Assembly: GCA_022360095.1 (NCBI GenBank)
Contig: JAKSDK010001569.1
Coordinates: 62,001-126,000, forward strand
Length of the DNA: 64,000 bases
DNA from: Phycisphaerales bacterium
GTDB taxonomy: Bacteria > Planctomycetota > Phycisphaerae > UBA1845 > UTPLA1
Direction of reading: 5' to 3'
Made by a program: the position numbers and the translations under genes. The notes under the pieces are model-generated. The model worked only from the letters and a program-made list of their open reading frames with translations, had not been told where the DNA came from and ran no database searches. Positions 16,444-24,589 of the stretch are shown here, piece by piece (within the stretch, counting starts at the first letter, position 1; each line of letters opens with the position of its first letter).

Positions 16444-17757
16444 GTGCTAAGTCCGGTGACGGCAATTGCCGATATTTTGCGCATGTCCTCCGGTCTAGGA
16501 AAATTACGCCACGGCATCGATTCGAATGGAGTTTTTGGCTCTCAGTGTCTGCCGGATGATCAGGGGGCGGGGCGCCGGGTCGCGGTCCTGGCCGCCCATC
16601 ATGTGCGAGCACAGGGTTGGAACGCGACGGGAGGAGCGGAAAAATACACGCTGCTGGTCATCGACGCGCTACTCAGGGCGGGGGCCGATGTGCGCGTCGG
16701 CTATAGCGGAAATAGCATCTACGACATGCTGGCAAATCATCCGCAGGGCGCGCACCTGGAGTTGGAGCGTTTGGATTGGGTGAATGAGTCCATGTCCGGT
16801 GACGCCAGGTTGTATCCCGGAACAGTGCTCGCCCGTCGTCGTTGGCTGCGCGATACACGCGCCGAGACTCTTTTCGTGGTGCAACAAGGTGGAGGCGGAG
16901 CTTTTGGGGCGGCTTTGGTCGCCGGGCGATTGCTTGGGATGCGGGTCGTCTCGTCCATACGCCAGTTGCCGGTCACGATGCCGGCGCCGACCGGCAAGCG
17001 ATGGCTCAAGGTGATCCCGTCGCCGGAATTGTGGCGCCGCCGCCTAATCTGGCGTCGACGTATACCGGCATGGTGTTGTGACGCGATCATTTTCAACAGC
17101 GAGCGCGTGGCAAAAGCCCACTTTGATCAGGCCAGGCACCCGCGACACCGAGTCAGGATCATCTACAACGGTGAGCAGGCATGCTTTGGCGGTCACGAAA
17201 CAAACGGACTCCCCTGTCGCATCGCCAGCGTGGGGCGGGTGACGGAAGCCAAGGGCGCGGATTTGCTGCTCTCTGCGTTCGGCCGCATCGCGGACCGTCA
17301 TCCGCGAGCATCGCTGACGTATTACGGAGAAGGGCCGTTGGTTCCGGCGCTTCGGGTCAAGGCCGACACGATGGGACTCGGCGATCGTATCATGTTCGCC
17401 GGGTACGAGCCGAATCGCGATACAATTTACAAAAATATTGACATTTGTGTTCAACCGTCGCGCCGGGAGTCGATGTCAAACAGCGTGGTTGAAGCCATGG
17501 CTCGTGGAATTCCGTGCATCGTTACGGATGTGGGCGGACTGCCGGAAACCGTGCTGGACGGGCAGACGGGGTTCGTGGTGCGGCCGGATCAGCCGGAAGC
17601 ATGTGCCGAGGCGATCTCGCGTTTATTGACGGACCGAGAGACCTACGCGCGTTTCGCCACAGCGTCGTTGGATCGGGTGCAATCCGTGTTTTCCTTAGAT
17701 CGTATCATGGAGGATACCGTAAATACGATTCTGGGGCTGGCGCCGGAAGCCAAGTGA
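16444..17757 (+). CDS. GT4 family glycosyltransferase (first of pair)
   Basis: A 437-residue GT-B glycosyltransferase of family 4. The N-terminal domain opens with RRVAVLAAHHVRAQGWNATGGAEKYTLLVIDALL, where GGAEKY is the acceptor-side glycine loop. The C-terminal donor-binding domain has IASVGRVTEAKGADLLLSAF, LTYYGEGPLVPAL, VQPSRRESMSNSVVEAMARG (the EX7E-type motif; the first acidic residue is Glu in RRES) and DVGGLPETVLDGQTGFVV. It transfers a sugar from a nucleotide-sugar to an unknown acceptor in the cytoplasm, probably for cell-surface glycan or glycolipid. GTG start with GAGGGG five bases upstream. The next glycosyltransferase starts 22 bases after its stop, so they form an operon. Confidence 0.85.
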   Translation: MLSPVTAIADILRMSSGLGKLRHGIDSNGVFGSQCLPDDQGAGRRVAVLAAHHVRAQGWNATGGAEKYTLLVIDALLRAGADVRVGYSGNSIYDMLANHPQGAHLELERLDWVNESMSGDARLYPGTVLARRRWLRDTRAETLFVVQQGGGGAFGAALVAGRLLGMRVVSSIRQLPVTMPAPTGKRWLKVIPSPELWRRRLIWRRRIPAWCCDAIIFNSERVAKAHFDQARHPRHRVRIIYNGEQACFGGHETNGLPCRIASVGRVTEAKGADLLLSAFGRIADRHPRASLTYYGEGPLVPALRVKADTMGLGDRIMFAGYEPNRDTIYKNIDICVQPSRRESMSNSVVEAMARGIPCIVTDVGGLPETVLDGQTGFVVRPDQPEACAEAISRLLTDRETYARFATASLDRVQSVFSLDRIMEDTVNTILGLAPEAK

Positions 17758-17779
17758 AAACGGCGGATTAGGAGCAGTG

Positions 17780-18895
17780 ATGCGAATCGGGATTCTGACG
17801 CTTGACTGGCCGCCTCATGGTGGAGGAATGTCGCGCTTCTGTTGCGAAACCTTCGCGGAGCTCGCGAAGCGAGGACACACCGTGACCGCCCTCTCGTGGC
17901 ATCGTGCTCAGAGCAGTGTCGAAGGCATTCGGGTGGAACCGATTTTGAACGGCGATCTTTCCACAGATCGGTCTGCCTTGCGCCGTTTCGATGGCGACGT
18001 CGACTTATGGCACGCATGGGAGTTCGGATACGGAGGGCTGGCCCATCTCACCTCTCGGCCGATGATTGTGACCGTGCATGGCAATGATCTGATGCGCCCC
18101 AAGGCATATTACCGTTTTACGCGCACACCTGCGCTGCATCGCCTCGCGCCGCGATTGTCAAAGCCGCGATGGCAGGCACGACTCTGTAAACCGGGATTAA
18201 AGCGAGTGACTTGCTTTACGCCGAACAGCTCGAATACGGAAAAGCTGCTGCGCAGAAGCTGGCCGAACTGCCGTCGAATTGAAGTCGTGCCCTGTGGCGT
18301 CGGCGATCAGTTTTTTCAACGTCACGAACGGCATGACGGCCCCCCGCGACTGCTTACCGTGTGTAGTCTTTCCACCCTGCGGCGTCGCAAGAATGTTACA
18401 GGTGTGATCAAGGCCCTGGCGCGCCTACGGCATGAGTTTGCGTTTCGATATGACGTATGTGGTGACGGAGACATGATTGACGAGTTGCGCGACTTTGTGA
18501 CCCGCCTGGAGATGGAAGACCGAGTCTGCCTGCACGGCAGCGTCGAGGACGAACGACTCGCTGAGTTCTATCGGGCTGCAGATCTGTTTGTTTTGGCGCC
18601 GTATGAGCGGGAAGACGACGTAGAAGGGTTCGGCATCGTCTATCTGGAGGCCAACGCAGCAGGCACGCCTTGCCTCGCGGTTCGCACCGGCGGGATCGAA
18701 GATGCCGTGCGGGACGGTATCAGCGGCTTCTTCGCAGCATCCCCGGAACCTGCCGACCTTGCCGACGCCTTGCGACGCTTCTTGAGCGGGAAGGTTCGGC
18801 TCGATCCCGATGCGGCTCGAGACTGGGCCGGGCAACATCGTTATCCCAACATCGTTGACCGGCTCGAAGCCGTTTATCAAAGTCTTCTTGCCTGA
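17780..18895 (+). CDS. GT4 family glycosyltransferase (second of pair)
   Basis: A 371-residue retaining GT-B glycosyltransferase. MRIGILTLDWPPHGGGMSRF is the usual N-terminal beta strand and glycine loop. MIVTVHGNDLMRPKAYYR marks the middle of the N-domain, TPNSSNTEKLLRR the hinge region, and LLTVCSLSTLRRRKNVTGVIKAL begins the donor domain. FVLAPYEREDDVEGFGIVYLEANAAGTPCLA carries the EX7E motif (EGFGIVYLE), followed by GGIEDAVRDGISGFF. ATG 17780 was chosen over the GTG three bases upstream because AGGAG is then at better spacing. It works with the preceding glycosyltransferase, probably on the same surface glycan. Substrate not determinable. Confidence 0.85.
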   Translation: MRIGILTLDWPPHGGGMSRFCCETFAELAKRGHTVTALSWHRAQSSVEGIRVEPILNGDLSTDRSALRRFDGDVDLWHAWEFGYGGLAHLTSRPMIVTVHGNDLMRPKAYYRFTRTPALHRLAPRLSKPRWQARLCKPGLKRVTCFTPNSSNTEKLLRRSWPNCRRIEVVPCGVGDQFFQRHERHDGPPRLLTVCSLSTLRRRKNVTGVIKALARLRHEFAFRYDVCGDGDMIDELRDFVTRLEMEDRVCLHGSVEDERLAEFYRAADLFVLAPYEREDDVEGFGIVYLEANAAGTPCLAVRTGGIEDAVRDGISGFFAASPEPADLADALRRFLSGKVRLDPDAARDWAGQHRYPNIVDRLEAVYQSLLA

Positions 18896-18975
18896 GTCAC
18901 ATCGATCAGGGTCCCGCTCGGGCTCGTCGAGCGGATTCCACCCGCCTTCGTTGACTTCTAGTGATCCAGACCGCG

Positions 18976-19539
18976 CTATTTCGCCGGCATCGGGCAATAC
19001 GCGCCCTCGGAAAAACCCTCCGACTCAATCCCAAAGGCATGATCGAAACGGGCACGATAGTTCTCCCAGGCGACGGCGGACGTCAGCTCGACAAGTTGTT
19101 CTTCATTGAGGTGTTTTTTTAGGTCTTCAAATAGATCCTGGGGAACATTGACAGGCGTCTTCGTCATCTCGACGGCGTAACGCAAGACCAATTTTTCGAG
19201 ACCACTCAGGGCAGGCGAGCTTTCGAAGTCATCCAGGGCCTGGAGTTTCTCTTCGGACAAGCCCTGTTGTCTGCCGACCGCAGACCCGATGTCGATTCAG
19301 AACGGGCAGCCGATTCGCCGCGCCACCTCCACGCTTGCAAGCGTTTTCAACTGCGGTTCGATCGACTGGGCCGCTTCCTGCCCCATTTCCATGTGGGCGT
19401 AGGCCCTCAACAGACGGGGATGATGTGCATAAATCTTGACTGGAGTGACGACGCGCCCAACCTTGCGGCGAGTCATAAAGTAAGCCAGGCGGACGAGGAA
19501 CCCTGCTTTTTTCTTCTCGACACCTTGGATTCTGGCCAT
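18976..19539 (-). CDS. Probable selenoprotein, carboxymuconolactone decarboxylase / AhpD-like, CPFU motif
   Basis: A 187-residue protein if the TGA at 19299-19297 is read as selenocysteine (residue 81). The N-terminal part (MARIQGVEKKKAGFLVRLAY) ends RRIGCPF; the same frame continues after the TGA as IDIGSAVGRQQGLSEEKLQAL, then LSGLEKLVLRYAVEMTKTP and NYRARFDHAFGIESEGFSEG. In ordinary members of this alpha-helical family the motif is CPxCIDIGSAVGR, so the stop codon stands exactly at the second redox Cys of CxxC. No other frame damage is seen. A stem-loop directly downstream fits a bacterial SECIS. Such proteins act as peroxidase-like or thiol-disulfide redox proteins; the partner is unknown. 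The ATG follows the TAG of the beta-ureidopropionase by one base, so translation is coupled. The alternative is a single nonsense mutation (TGC or TGT to TGA). SelA, SelB, SelC and SelD are not in this window. Confidence 0.75.
19269..19299 (-). promoter_or_regulatory. Candidate bacterial SECIS element
   Basis: Reading the minus strand, the TGA is followed by 11 bases, then GTCTGC-GGTCG-GCAGAC: a perfect 6-bp stem with a 5-base apical loop starting GG. The loop begins 17 bases after the TGA. Published models of bacterial SECIS elements ask for a small apical loop with a G among its first two bases, roughly 16-37 bases after the UGA, so this fits. The lower stem is weak. SelB binding is inferred, not shown. 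Confidence 0.6.
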
Positions 19540-19540
19540 G

Positions 19541-20410
19541 CTACAACTGCACAATTTCTTCGTAGGTCTCGGGCCGTCGATCGCGGAAAAACTGCCACGT
19601 GTTTCGCACCTCTCGGATCAAATCGAGATCGAGATCGGCAAGTACGATGTCGTCCTCCAGGCGTTTGCCTTCGGCCATGATCTGGCCGCGAGGGTCGCAG
19701 AAATAACTCGTGCCGTAGAACTCGCCCATGCGCCACGGTTCCTCGTAGCCCGGCCGATTGATCGCACCGACAAAGTATTGATTCGCTACCGCGTGCGCCG
19801 GCTGTTCCAGTTTCCAGAGGTATTCGCTCAACCCCGCGACCGTCGCCGACGGATTGAAAACGATTTCCGCACCATTCAGTCCCAGGCAGCGAGCGCCGTC
19901 CGGAAAGTGCCGGTCGTAACAGATATAGACGCCCACTCGCCCGACGGCGGTGTCGAAGACCGGATAGCCCAGGTTGCCGGGACGGAAGAAGAATTTTTCC
20001 CAGAAGCCGGGTGCGACGTGCGGGATGTGATTCTTGCGATAGGTGCCCAGGTACGAACCGTCCGCGTCGATGACCGAAGCCGAATTGTAATAGACGCCGG
20101 TTATTTCCTCCTCATACATCGGCACGACCATCACGACGCCGTGCTTCTTGCACAAGTCCTGCATCAATTGAGTCGTCGGGCCGTCGGGGATCCTCTCCAC
20201 GAGCTGGTACCACTTCGTATCCTGATCGCAGCAGAAGTAGGGTCCGTAGAATAGCTCCTGAAGGCAGATCACCTGCGCCCCTTCGCCCGCGGCCTTTTCG
20301 ATCAAGGCCACGTGCTTGTCCATCATCGACTTCTTGATTTTTTCGATGGATGAGGTTCCCGGTTCGGACAGCGTTGCTTGAATCAAAGCGCCTCGAACAA
20401 TGCGTGCCAT
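19541..20410 (-). CDS. Beta-ureidopropionase-like nitrilase superfamily amidohydrolase
   Basis: A 289-residue carbon-nitrogen hydrolase with the full catalytic triad: Glu in VICLQELFYGPYF (near residue 50), Lys in GTYRKNHIPHV (near 125) and Cys in VGVYICYDRHFPDGAR (near 160). The stretch NGAEIVFNPSATVAGLSEYLW, with AINRPG and EFYGTSYF, matches beta-ureidopropionases more closely than general nitrilases; N-carbamoylputrescine amidase is the main alternative. The predicted reaction is hydrolysis of N-carbamoyl-beta-alanine or N-carbamoyl-beta-aminoisobutyrate to the beta-amino acid, CO2 and ammonia, the last step of reductive pyrimidine breakdown. The start is the ATG nine bases after GGGAG. 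It is divergent from methylmalonate-semialdehyde dehydrogenase, which would handle the downstream product of thymine breakdown, and is coupled to the selenoprotein gene. Confidence 0.85.
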   Translation of the reverse strand: MARIVRGALIQATLSEPGTSSIEKIKKSMMDKHVALIEKAAGEGAQVICLQELFYGPYFCCDQDTKWYQLVERIPDGPTTQLMQDLCKKHGVVMVVPMYEEEITGVYYNSASVIDADGSYLGTYRKNHIPHVAPGFWEKFFFRPGNLGYPVFDTAVGRVGVYICYDRHFPDGARCLGLNGAEIVFNPSATVAGLSEYLWKLEQPAHAVANQYFVGAINRPGYEEPWRMGEFYGTSYFCDPRGQIMAEGKRLEDDIVLADLDLDLIREVRNTWQFFRDRRPETYEEIVQL

Positions 20411-20594
20411 CGCAAACATCTCCCAGTAAAGATTTCAGTTCATCTATTGGCGACCAGCCGACAATGCCTCTGGTTCGCGAACCATTTTACTGCCAATCAA
20501 GGACTTTTGCACATACGTTCCGATGCCGAATCTAGACGCTGCCTGCTCAATTGAATACGATATTCCATGGCAATTTGATATAGGAGGCGACAAC

Positions 20595-22103
20595 GTGACA
20601 ACTGCAACCGCCACAGAAACGGTCAAACTCTTCGTCAACGGCGATTTCGTCAAATCCAAGGCGACTCAATTCAGTCCCGTCTACAACCCTTCCACGGGTG
20701 ACCAGATCGCTCAGGTGCCGTTTTGCTCCGCTGAGGAAACGGGTCAGATCGTGCAGGCGGCACACGACGTATTTCCCGCTTGGCGAGACACACCTGTCGT
20801 CGAGCGGGCACGAATCATGTTTCGCCTGGTTTCGCTGCTGGAGAAAAACGCGGATGATGTCGCGCGCATCATTTCGCGAGAACATGGGAAGACCCATGCC
20901 GAGTCCCTGGGTTCGATCCGTCGTGGCATCGAAATGGTCGAGTTCGCCTGCGGCATACCGACGCTGACCATGGGCGACACGGTCCATAATCTTGCTCAGG
21001 ATGTCGACTGTGAAACCTACCACCATCCGCTCGGCGTTTGTGTCGGCATCACGCCGTTTAACTTTCCATTCATGGTTCCGCTGTGGATGATCCCCGTTGC
21101 GATCACGTGCGGTAATACGTTTGTCTTAAAACCCAGCGAGAAAGTGCCTCTCAGCGTAATGCGCCTGGCTGAATTGCTGCAAGAGGCCGGGCTGCCGCCG
21201 GGTGTATTCAACATTGTCCATGGAGACAAGACATGTGTTGATACGCTTCTGAAGCATCCGCTGGTCAAGGCCGTCAGTTTTGTCGGGAGCACGCCGATTG
21301 CGAAGTATATTTATGAAACGGCGGTTCAGAACGGCAAACGATGCCAGGCCAACGGTGGAGCAAAGAATCACATTTTGATCATGCCCGATGCCGATATCGA
21401 CCGCTCCGTTGCGGCGTTACAAACCAGCGCCTTCGGTTGTTCGGGCCAGCGGTGCATGGCCGGCAGTTTGGCCGTGGCCGTCGGCGAAGCCGGCGAGCCT
21501 GTGGTCGAGCGCCTTGTCGCCAGTGCCGACAAAATGAAGGTCGGCCCCACAGATCGAGACTCGGGCGCCGACATGGGTCCGGTGATTACCCGTCAACATC
21601 TCGATGGCTTGCTGGCCAACATCGACCAGGGCGCGAACGAAGGCGCGAAGCTGGCGCGTGACGGCCGAAGCGTCAAGGTGTCTGAAACGCCCGATGGTTT
21701 TTACCTCGGCCCGACCATTTTCGATCACGTCGAGCCTGAGATGCATGTTGCCAAGACTGAATTGTTCGGCCCCGTGTTAAGCGTTGCACGCGTGAAGGAC
21801 CTCGACGAGGCGATCAACATGACCAACAGCCACCCTTACGGCAACGGTGCGGTGATCTACACCCGCAGCGGCCGGGCCGCTCGCGAGTTCAAACACCGGG
21901 CCGGGGCCGGCATGATCGGCATCAACGTCGGTGTGCCCGCTCCGATGGCGATGTTCCCCTTCACGGGCCACGATGCCAGCTTCTTCGGCGATCTGCACAT
22001 CCAGGGGCGGGAAGGCATCGCGTTTTATACACAGCAAAAGATGATCATGACCCGCTGGCACGACGGCGGCGGAGCCGGTGAATTTGTGACGACGAGGGGA
22101 TAA
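20595..22103 (+). CDS. mmsA: CoA-acylating methylmalonate-semialdehyde dehydrogenase
   Basis: A 502-residue aldehyde dehydrogenase. Family marks: PSTGDQIAQVPFCSAEE, GITPFNFPFMVPLWMIPVAITCGNTFVLKPSEK, NGGAKNHILIMPDAD, the catalytic Cys in AFGCSGQRCMAGS, and NVGVPAPMAMFPFTG with SFFGDLHIQGREGIAFYTQQK at the end. The NGGAKNH motif (in place of the usual glutamate general base in ELGGK) is diagnostic for the CoA-acylating MMSDH subgroup, which makes propionyl-CoA or acetyl-CoA from methylmalonate or malonate semialdehyde with NAD+. Pathways served are valine, inositol and thymine/uracil breakdown. GTG was chosen because AGGAGG lies seven bases upstream; the frame also opens at 20523. Divergent from the beta-ureidopropionase with 184 bases between them, likely holding both promoters. 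Confidence 0.93.
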   Translation: MTTATATETVKLFVNGDFVKSKATQFSPVYNPSTGDQIAQVPFCSAEETGQIVQAAHDVFPAWRDTPVVERARIMFRLVSLLEKNADDVARIISREHGKTHAESLGSIRRGIEMVEFACGIPTLTMGDTVHNLAQDVDCETYHHPLGVCVGITPFNFPFMVPLWMIPVAITCGNTFVLKPSEKVPLSVMRLAELLQEAGLPPGVFNIVHGDKTCVDTLLKHPLVKAVSFVGSTPIAKYIYETAVQNGKRCQANGGAKNHILIMPDADIDRSVAALQTSAFGCSGQRCMAGSLAVAVGEAGEPVVERLVASADKMKVGPTDRDSGADMGPVITRQHLDGLLANIDQGANEGAKLARDGRSVKVSETPDGFYLGPTIFDHVEPEMHVAKTELFGPVLSVARVKDLDEAINMTNSHPYGNGAVIYTRSGRAAREFKHRAGAGMIGINVGVPAPMAMFPFTGHDASFFGDLHIQGREGIAFYTQQKMIMTRWHDGGGAGEFVTTRG

Positions 22104-22192
22104 GGCTGCTGCTGCATGCTGCCGGAGGAAATTGACGTGGCGAATCATGGCTTGCCGGCGTGGGGCTGCATCATCTCACCAGTTTGGCGGCC

Positions 22193-24565
22193 TTAAGTCG
22201 CTGGTTCCTTCATGGATTCGATGAAAAATTGCAACTGCGCCAGGCCGGTGATTTCGAAGTATTCCACACGAATCGCATGGTCGTCCCCTGGAGAATCGAA
22301 GACGGCCGTATCTTCCGTCGGGATATGCCAGGTCCAATTGTTGATGACGCGCTTGTTGTCGACGTAGACTCGGATACCGTCATCGGAAATTGTTCGGATG
22401 CGCCAACGGCCCCGGGGAAGCGCCAAAGTCGTCGTCGCCACTGCCGCGAAGTAGTCAGGTGATATTTTTTGGGTCGGTCCGCGCATGCTCCAGTTGTACC
22501 CGAGTTTGTCGGCGATCTCTCGGTGAATCGGATCGGCGGCGATGATCCGCCGCCATGCGTCATCACCGTCCAACGGGCTCATGTCCTTGGACCAGCGGTA
22601 AAAGGCGACATCCCAGTTTGTATGAACTAACAGGCCTTCAAACTCGCTCATGTTCAACGTTGTTGAAACTCGAACTTTGTATGGGGTCATGCCCGGCTCG
22701 TCTTGAGCTCTGCGAATTTTGATGAGCCCGGGCGCGACGCCCGTTTGCGGGGATACATCGATTTCGCCGCTTACGACGCAGACGCCGAATGGAAGATGGG
22801 GTGCGACGATCTGGACGATGGCCTCGTCTCCCAGGTTGAAGTGTCGCGCAAGCTGGAGTCGGTTGTCCAGACCAAAGTCATAGGGACCCCATTCCGTGAT
22901 GATGATGTTTTTCTTTCCGTGGAGTGTTTTCCGAAATCGGTCGTCATGCCGCTTCCGACACTGTTGACGGCGGCATGGCTTTGATCCCAAGGTCGTGTCC
23001 ACGGCCGGCAGACCGGTGTCTTCCAGCATTCTGCTTATTTCGAAGTTGTTCGCAACGTTGCAACGATTGCGCGCCCACGAAATCGAGCGATCATCGGCCG
23101 GTGATTGCCACTCAATGTCACCGACCCATTGAACCGATTCGGTGAGATGATTCCCGACGCATCGCCAGGGCGTGTTCGTTTCGTTCGCGATCGTGCCGCC
23201 GAGGACCGCGTTTCTCGCAAAGCCTTGCAACGTCGTCGAGCCCGTCGCCAAAACAACCTGGCGACAGACTTCGAACCGATTTCGCTCGACGGATAAGGCT
23301 TGGCTGCCCACTGCTCGGACGGCCACCCTGCAGTGCCTGAACTCGTTCTCCCGGATTGTTTCATTTTGGGAAGCGTCACCGTTGCGTTTGCAAAAGGGGT
23401 ACTTGAAAAGATGGTCGTCACGATCCCACCAGATATGTACACCCTGTTCGCAAGTATTGAAGACATTTTTCTTGATTATGTTGTTTTGGCCATGCTCGAT
23501 CGAAATTCCATCTTTGCAGAATGCGAAGTTATTAAAGCCAATCAGGGAGTTTCTGGAGTAACCTGCCCAGATTCCCCGTTTGCAGTTGAGGAGTGTATTG
23601 TTAACGAAGACGTTCCGATCGGAGAACGTCGCCTCGATACCGTTCACGACGGCATAAGAGAAATCGTTCCCAAAGACGAGATTTCGGTTGCACCCGCCCT
23701 CGCCGGTATGCATGAGCGTTTCGTGGCCCGCATAGAGGAAGAATCCGTCTCCGCCGTGAGTGGCGCTGTTGTGGGCAAAAAGGTTGTCGCTGCACTGCTC
23801 GTACACGAGGATTCCGGCGGAGTCCTGCCCGCGGGCGTAGACACCGTGGCTGTAGCCGCGGACGCAGAAATCGAAATGGTTTCCGATCACGCGGCAGAAG
23901 TTCGATCTCCACATGGCCAGTCCCCAACCCGACATGAACGACATGTCATTGTGTTCGACAATGGCGTTGTTGGTGCTGACGACGCAGAGGCCGTTCTGGC
24001 CGTTTCGGGCGCGGTTGTGGATGACGTTTGCGCCGTCACATCGTAGAAGGTAAATGCCCGCGCCATAGCGCAGCCACTCGTTGTCATCATTCTTATGGCC
24101 GTGGAGCCAATCATCGTAATGTTCGAGCATCGGCGTGCTTTTGAGATGACCGCGATAGTTTTCGGAGACGTCGCAATTTTCGATGGTCAAACCGGGGGCG
24201 TCTTCGGCGTAGATGGCGACCTTGAAGCCGTGGACCTTCGCGTTGCGAATCGTGACGTTCCTGGCGTTTCGGACGACAATGCCCCGCCCGATGAACTGGT
24301 TCGGGTCTTGGGACGCGTCGGAAATTTTGAGGCTCGAGCCTCCGAGGTCCAGGACAACGCCGTCTTTCTCGACAATCAATGCGCCTTCGTCGGAAGGTTC
24401 GTGAACGAGAATGTCCCGACGATCGAAGCGGCGATCGACGGTGACCCGCTCCGGTGCATTGATATTAATTGCCTGAAGGTGGCGGGATGGTGCGCAACCC
24501 AGCGCCATCGCCTGAGGCAAGAATGCGACGACGAATAAAAGTGTTTTTCTGAATGAATGCTCCAT
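22193..24565 (-). CDS. Parallel beta-helix lipoprotein with C-terminal PA14-like domain
   Basis: A 790-residue exported protein. The N-terminus (MEHSFRKTLLFVVAFLPQAMALGC) is a lipoprotein signal with lipobox Cys24. Residues ~60-450 are a right-handed parallel beta-helix of the NosD/pectate-lyase type, built of short repeats such as VTIRNAKVHGFKVAIY, NLFAHNSATHGGDGFFLY, NVFVNNTLLNCKRGIWAG and NIIKKNVFNTCEQGVHIW. The last ~110 residues (LPRGRWRIRTISDDGIRVYVDN, VINNWTWH, HAIRVEYFEITGLAQLQFFIE) look like a PA14/GLEYA carbohydrate-binding domain. A carbohydrate-binding or polysaccharide-processing role at the cell surface is likely, but no catalytic residues are assigned. ATG chosen eight bases after a GGAAAG motif. 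It lies 24 bases downstream of rfbB on the same strand and may share its transcript. Confidence 0.75.
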   Translation of the reverse strand: MEHSFRKTLLFVVAFLPQAMALGCAPSRHLQAININAPERVTVDRRFDRRDILVHEPSDEGALIVEKDGVVLDLGGSSLKISDASQDPNQFIGRGIVVRNARNVTIRNAKVHGFKVAIYAEDAPGLTIENCDVSENYRGHLKSTPMLEHYDDWLHGHKNDDNEWLRYGAGIYLLRCDGANVIHNRARNGQNGLCVVSTNNAIVEHNDMSFMSGWGLAMWRSNFCRVIGNHFDFCVRGYSHGVYARGQDSAGILVYEQCSDNLFAHNSATHGGDGFFLYAGHETLMHTGEGGCNRNLVFGNDFSYAVVNGIEATFSDRNVFVNNTLLNCKRGIWAGYSRNSLIGFNNFAFCKDGISIEHGQNNIIKKNVFNTCEQGVHIWWDRDDHLFKYPFCKRNGDASQNETIRENEFRHCRVAVRAVGSQALSVERNRFEVCRQVVLATGSTTLQGFARNAVLGGTIANETNTPWRCVGNHLTESVQWVGDIEWQSPADDRSISWARNRCNVANNFEISRMLEDTGLPAVDTTLGSKPCRRQQCRKRHDDRFRKTLHGKKNIIITEWGPYDFGLDNRLQLARHFNLGDEAIVQIVAPHLPFGVCVVSGEIDVSPQTGVAPGLIKIRRAQDEPGMTPYKVRVSTTLNMSEFEGLLVHTNWDVAFYRWSKDMSPLDGDDAWRRIIAADPIHREIADKLGYNWSMRGPTQKISPDYFAAVATTTLALPRGRWRIRTISDDGIRVYVDNKRVINNWTWHIPTEDTAVFDSPGDDHAIRVEYFEITGLAQLQFFIESMKEPAT

Positions 24566-24589
24566 GCTTCTTTCCACGCATGGGGGCGT

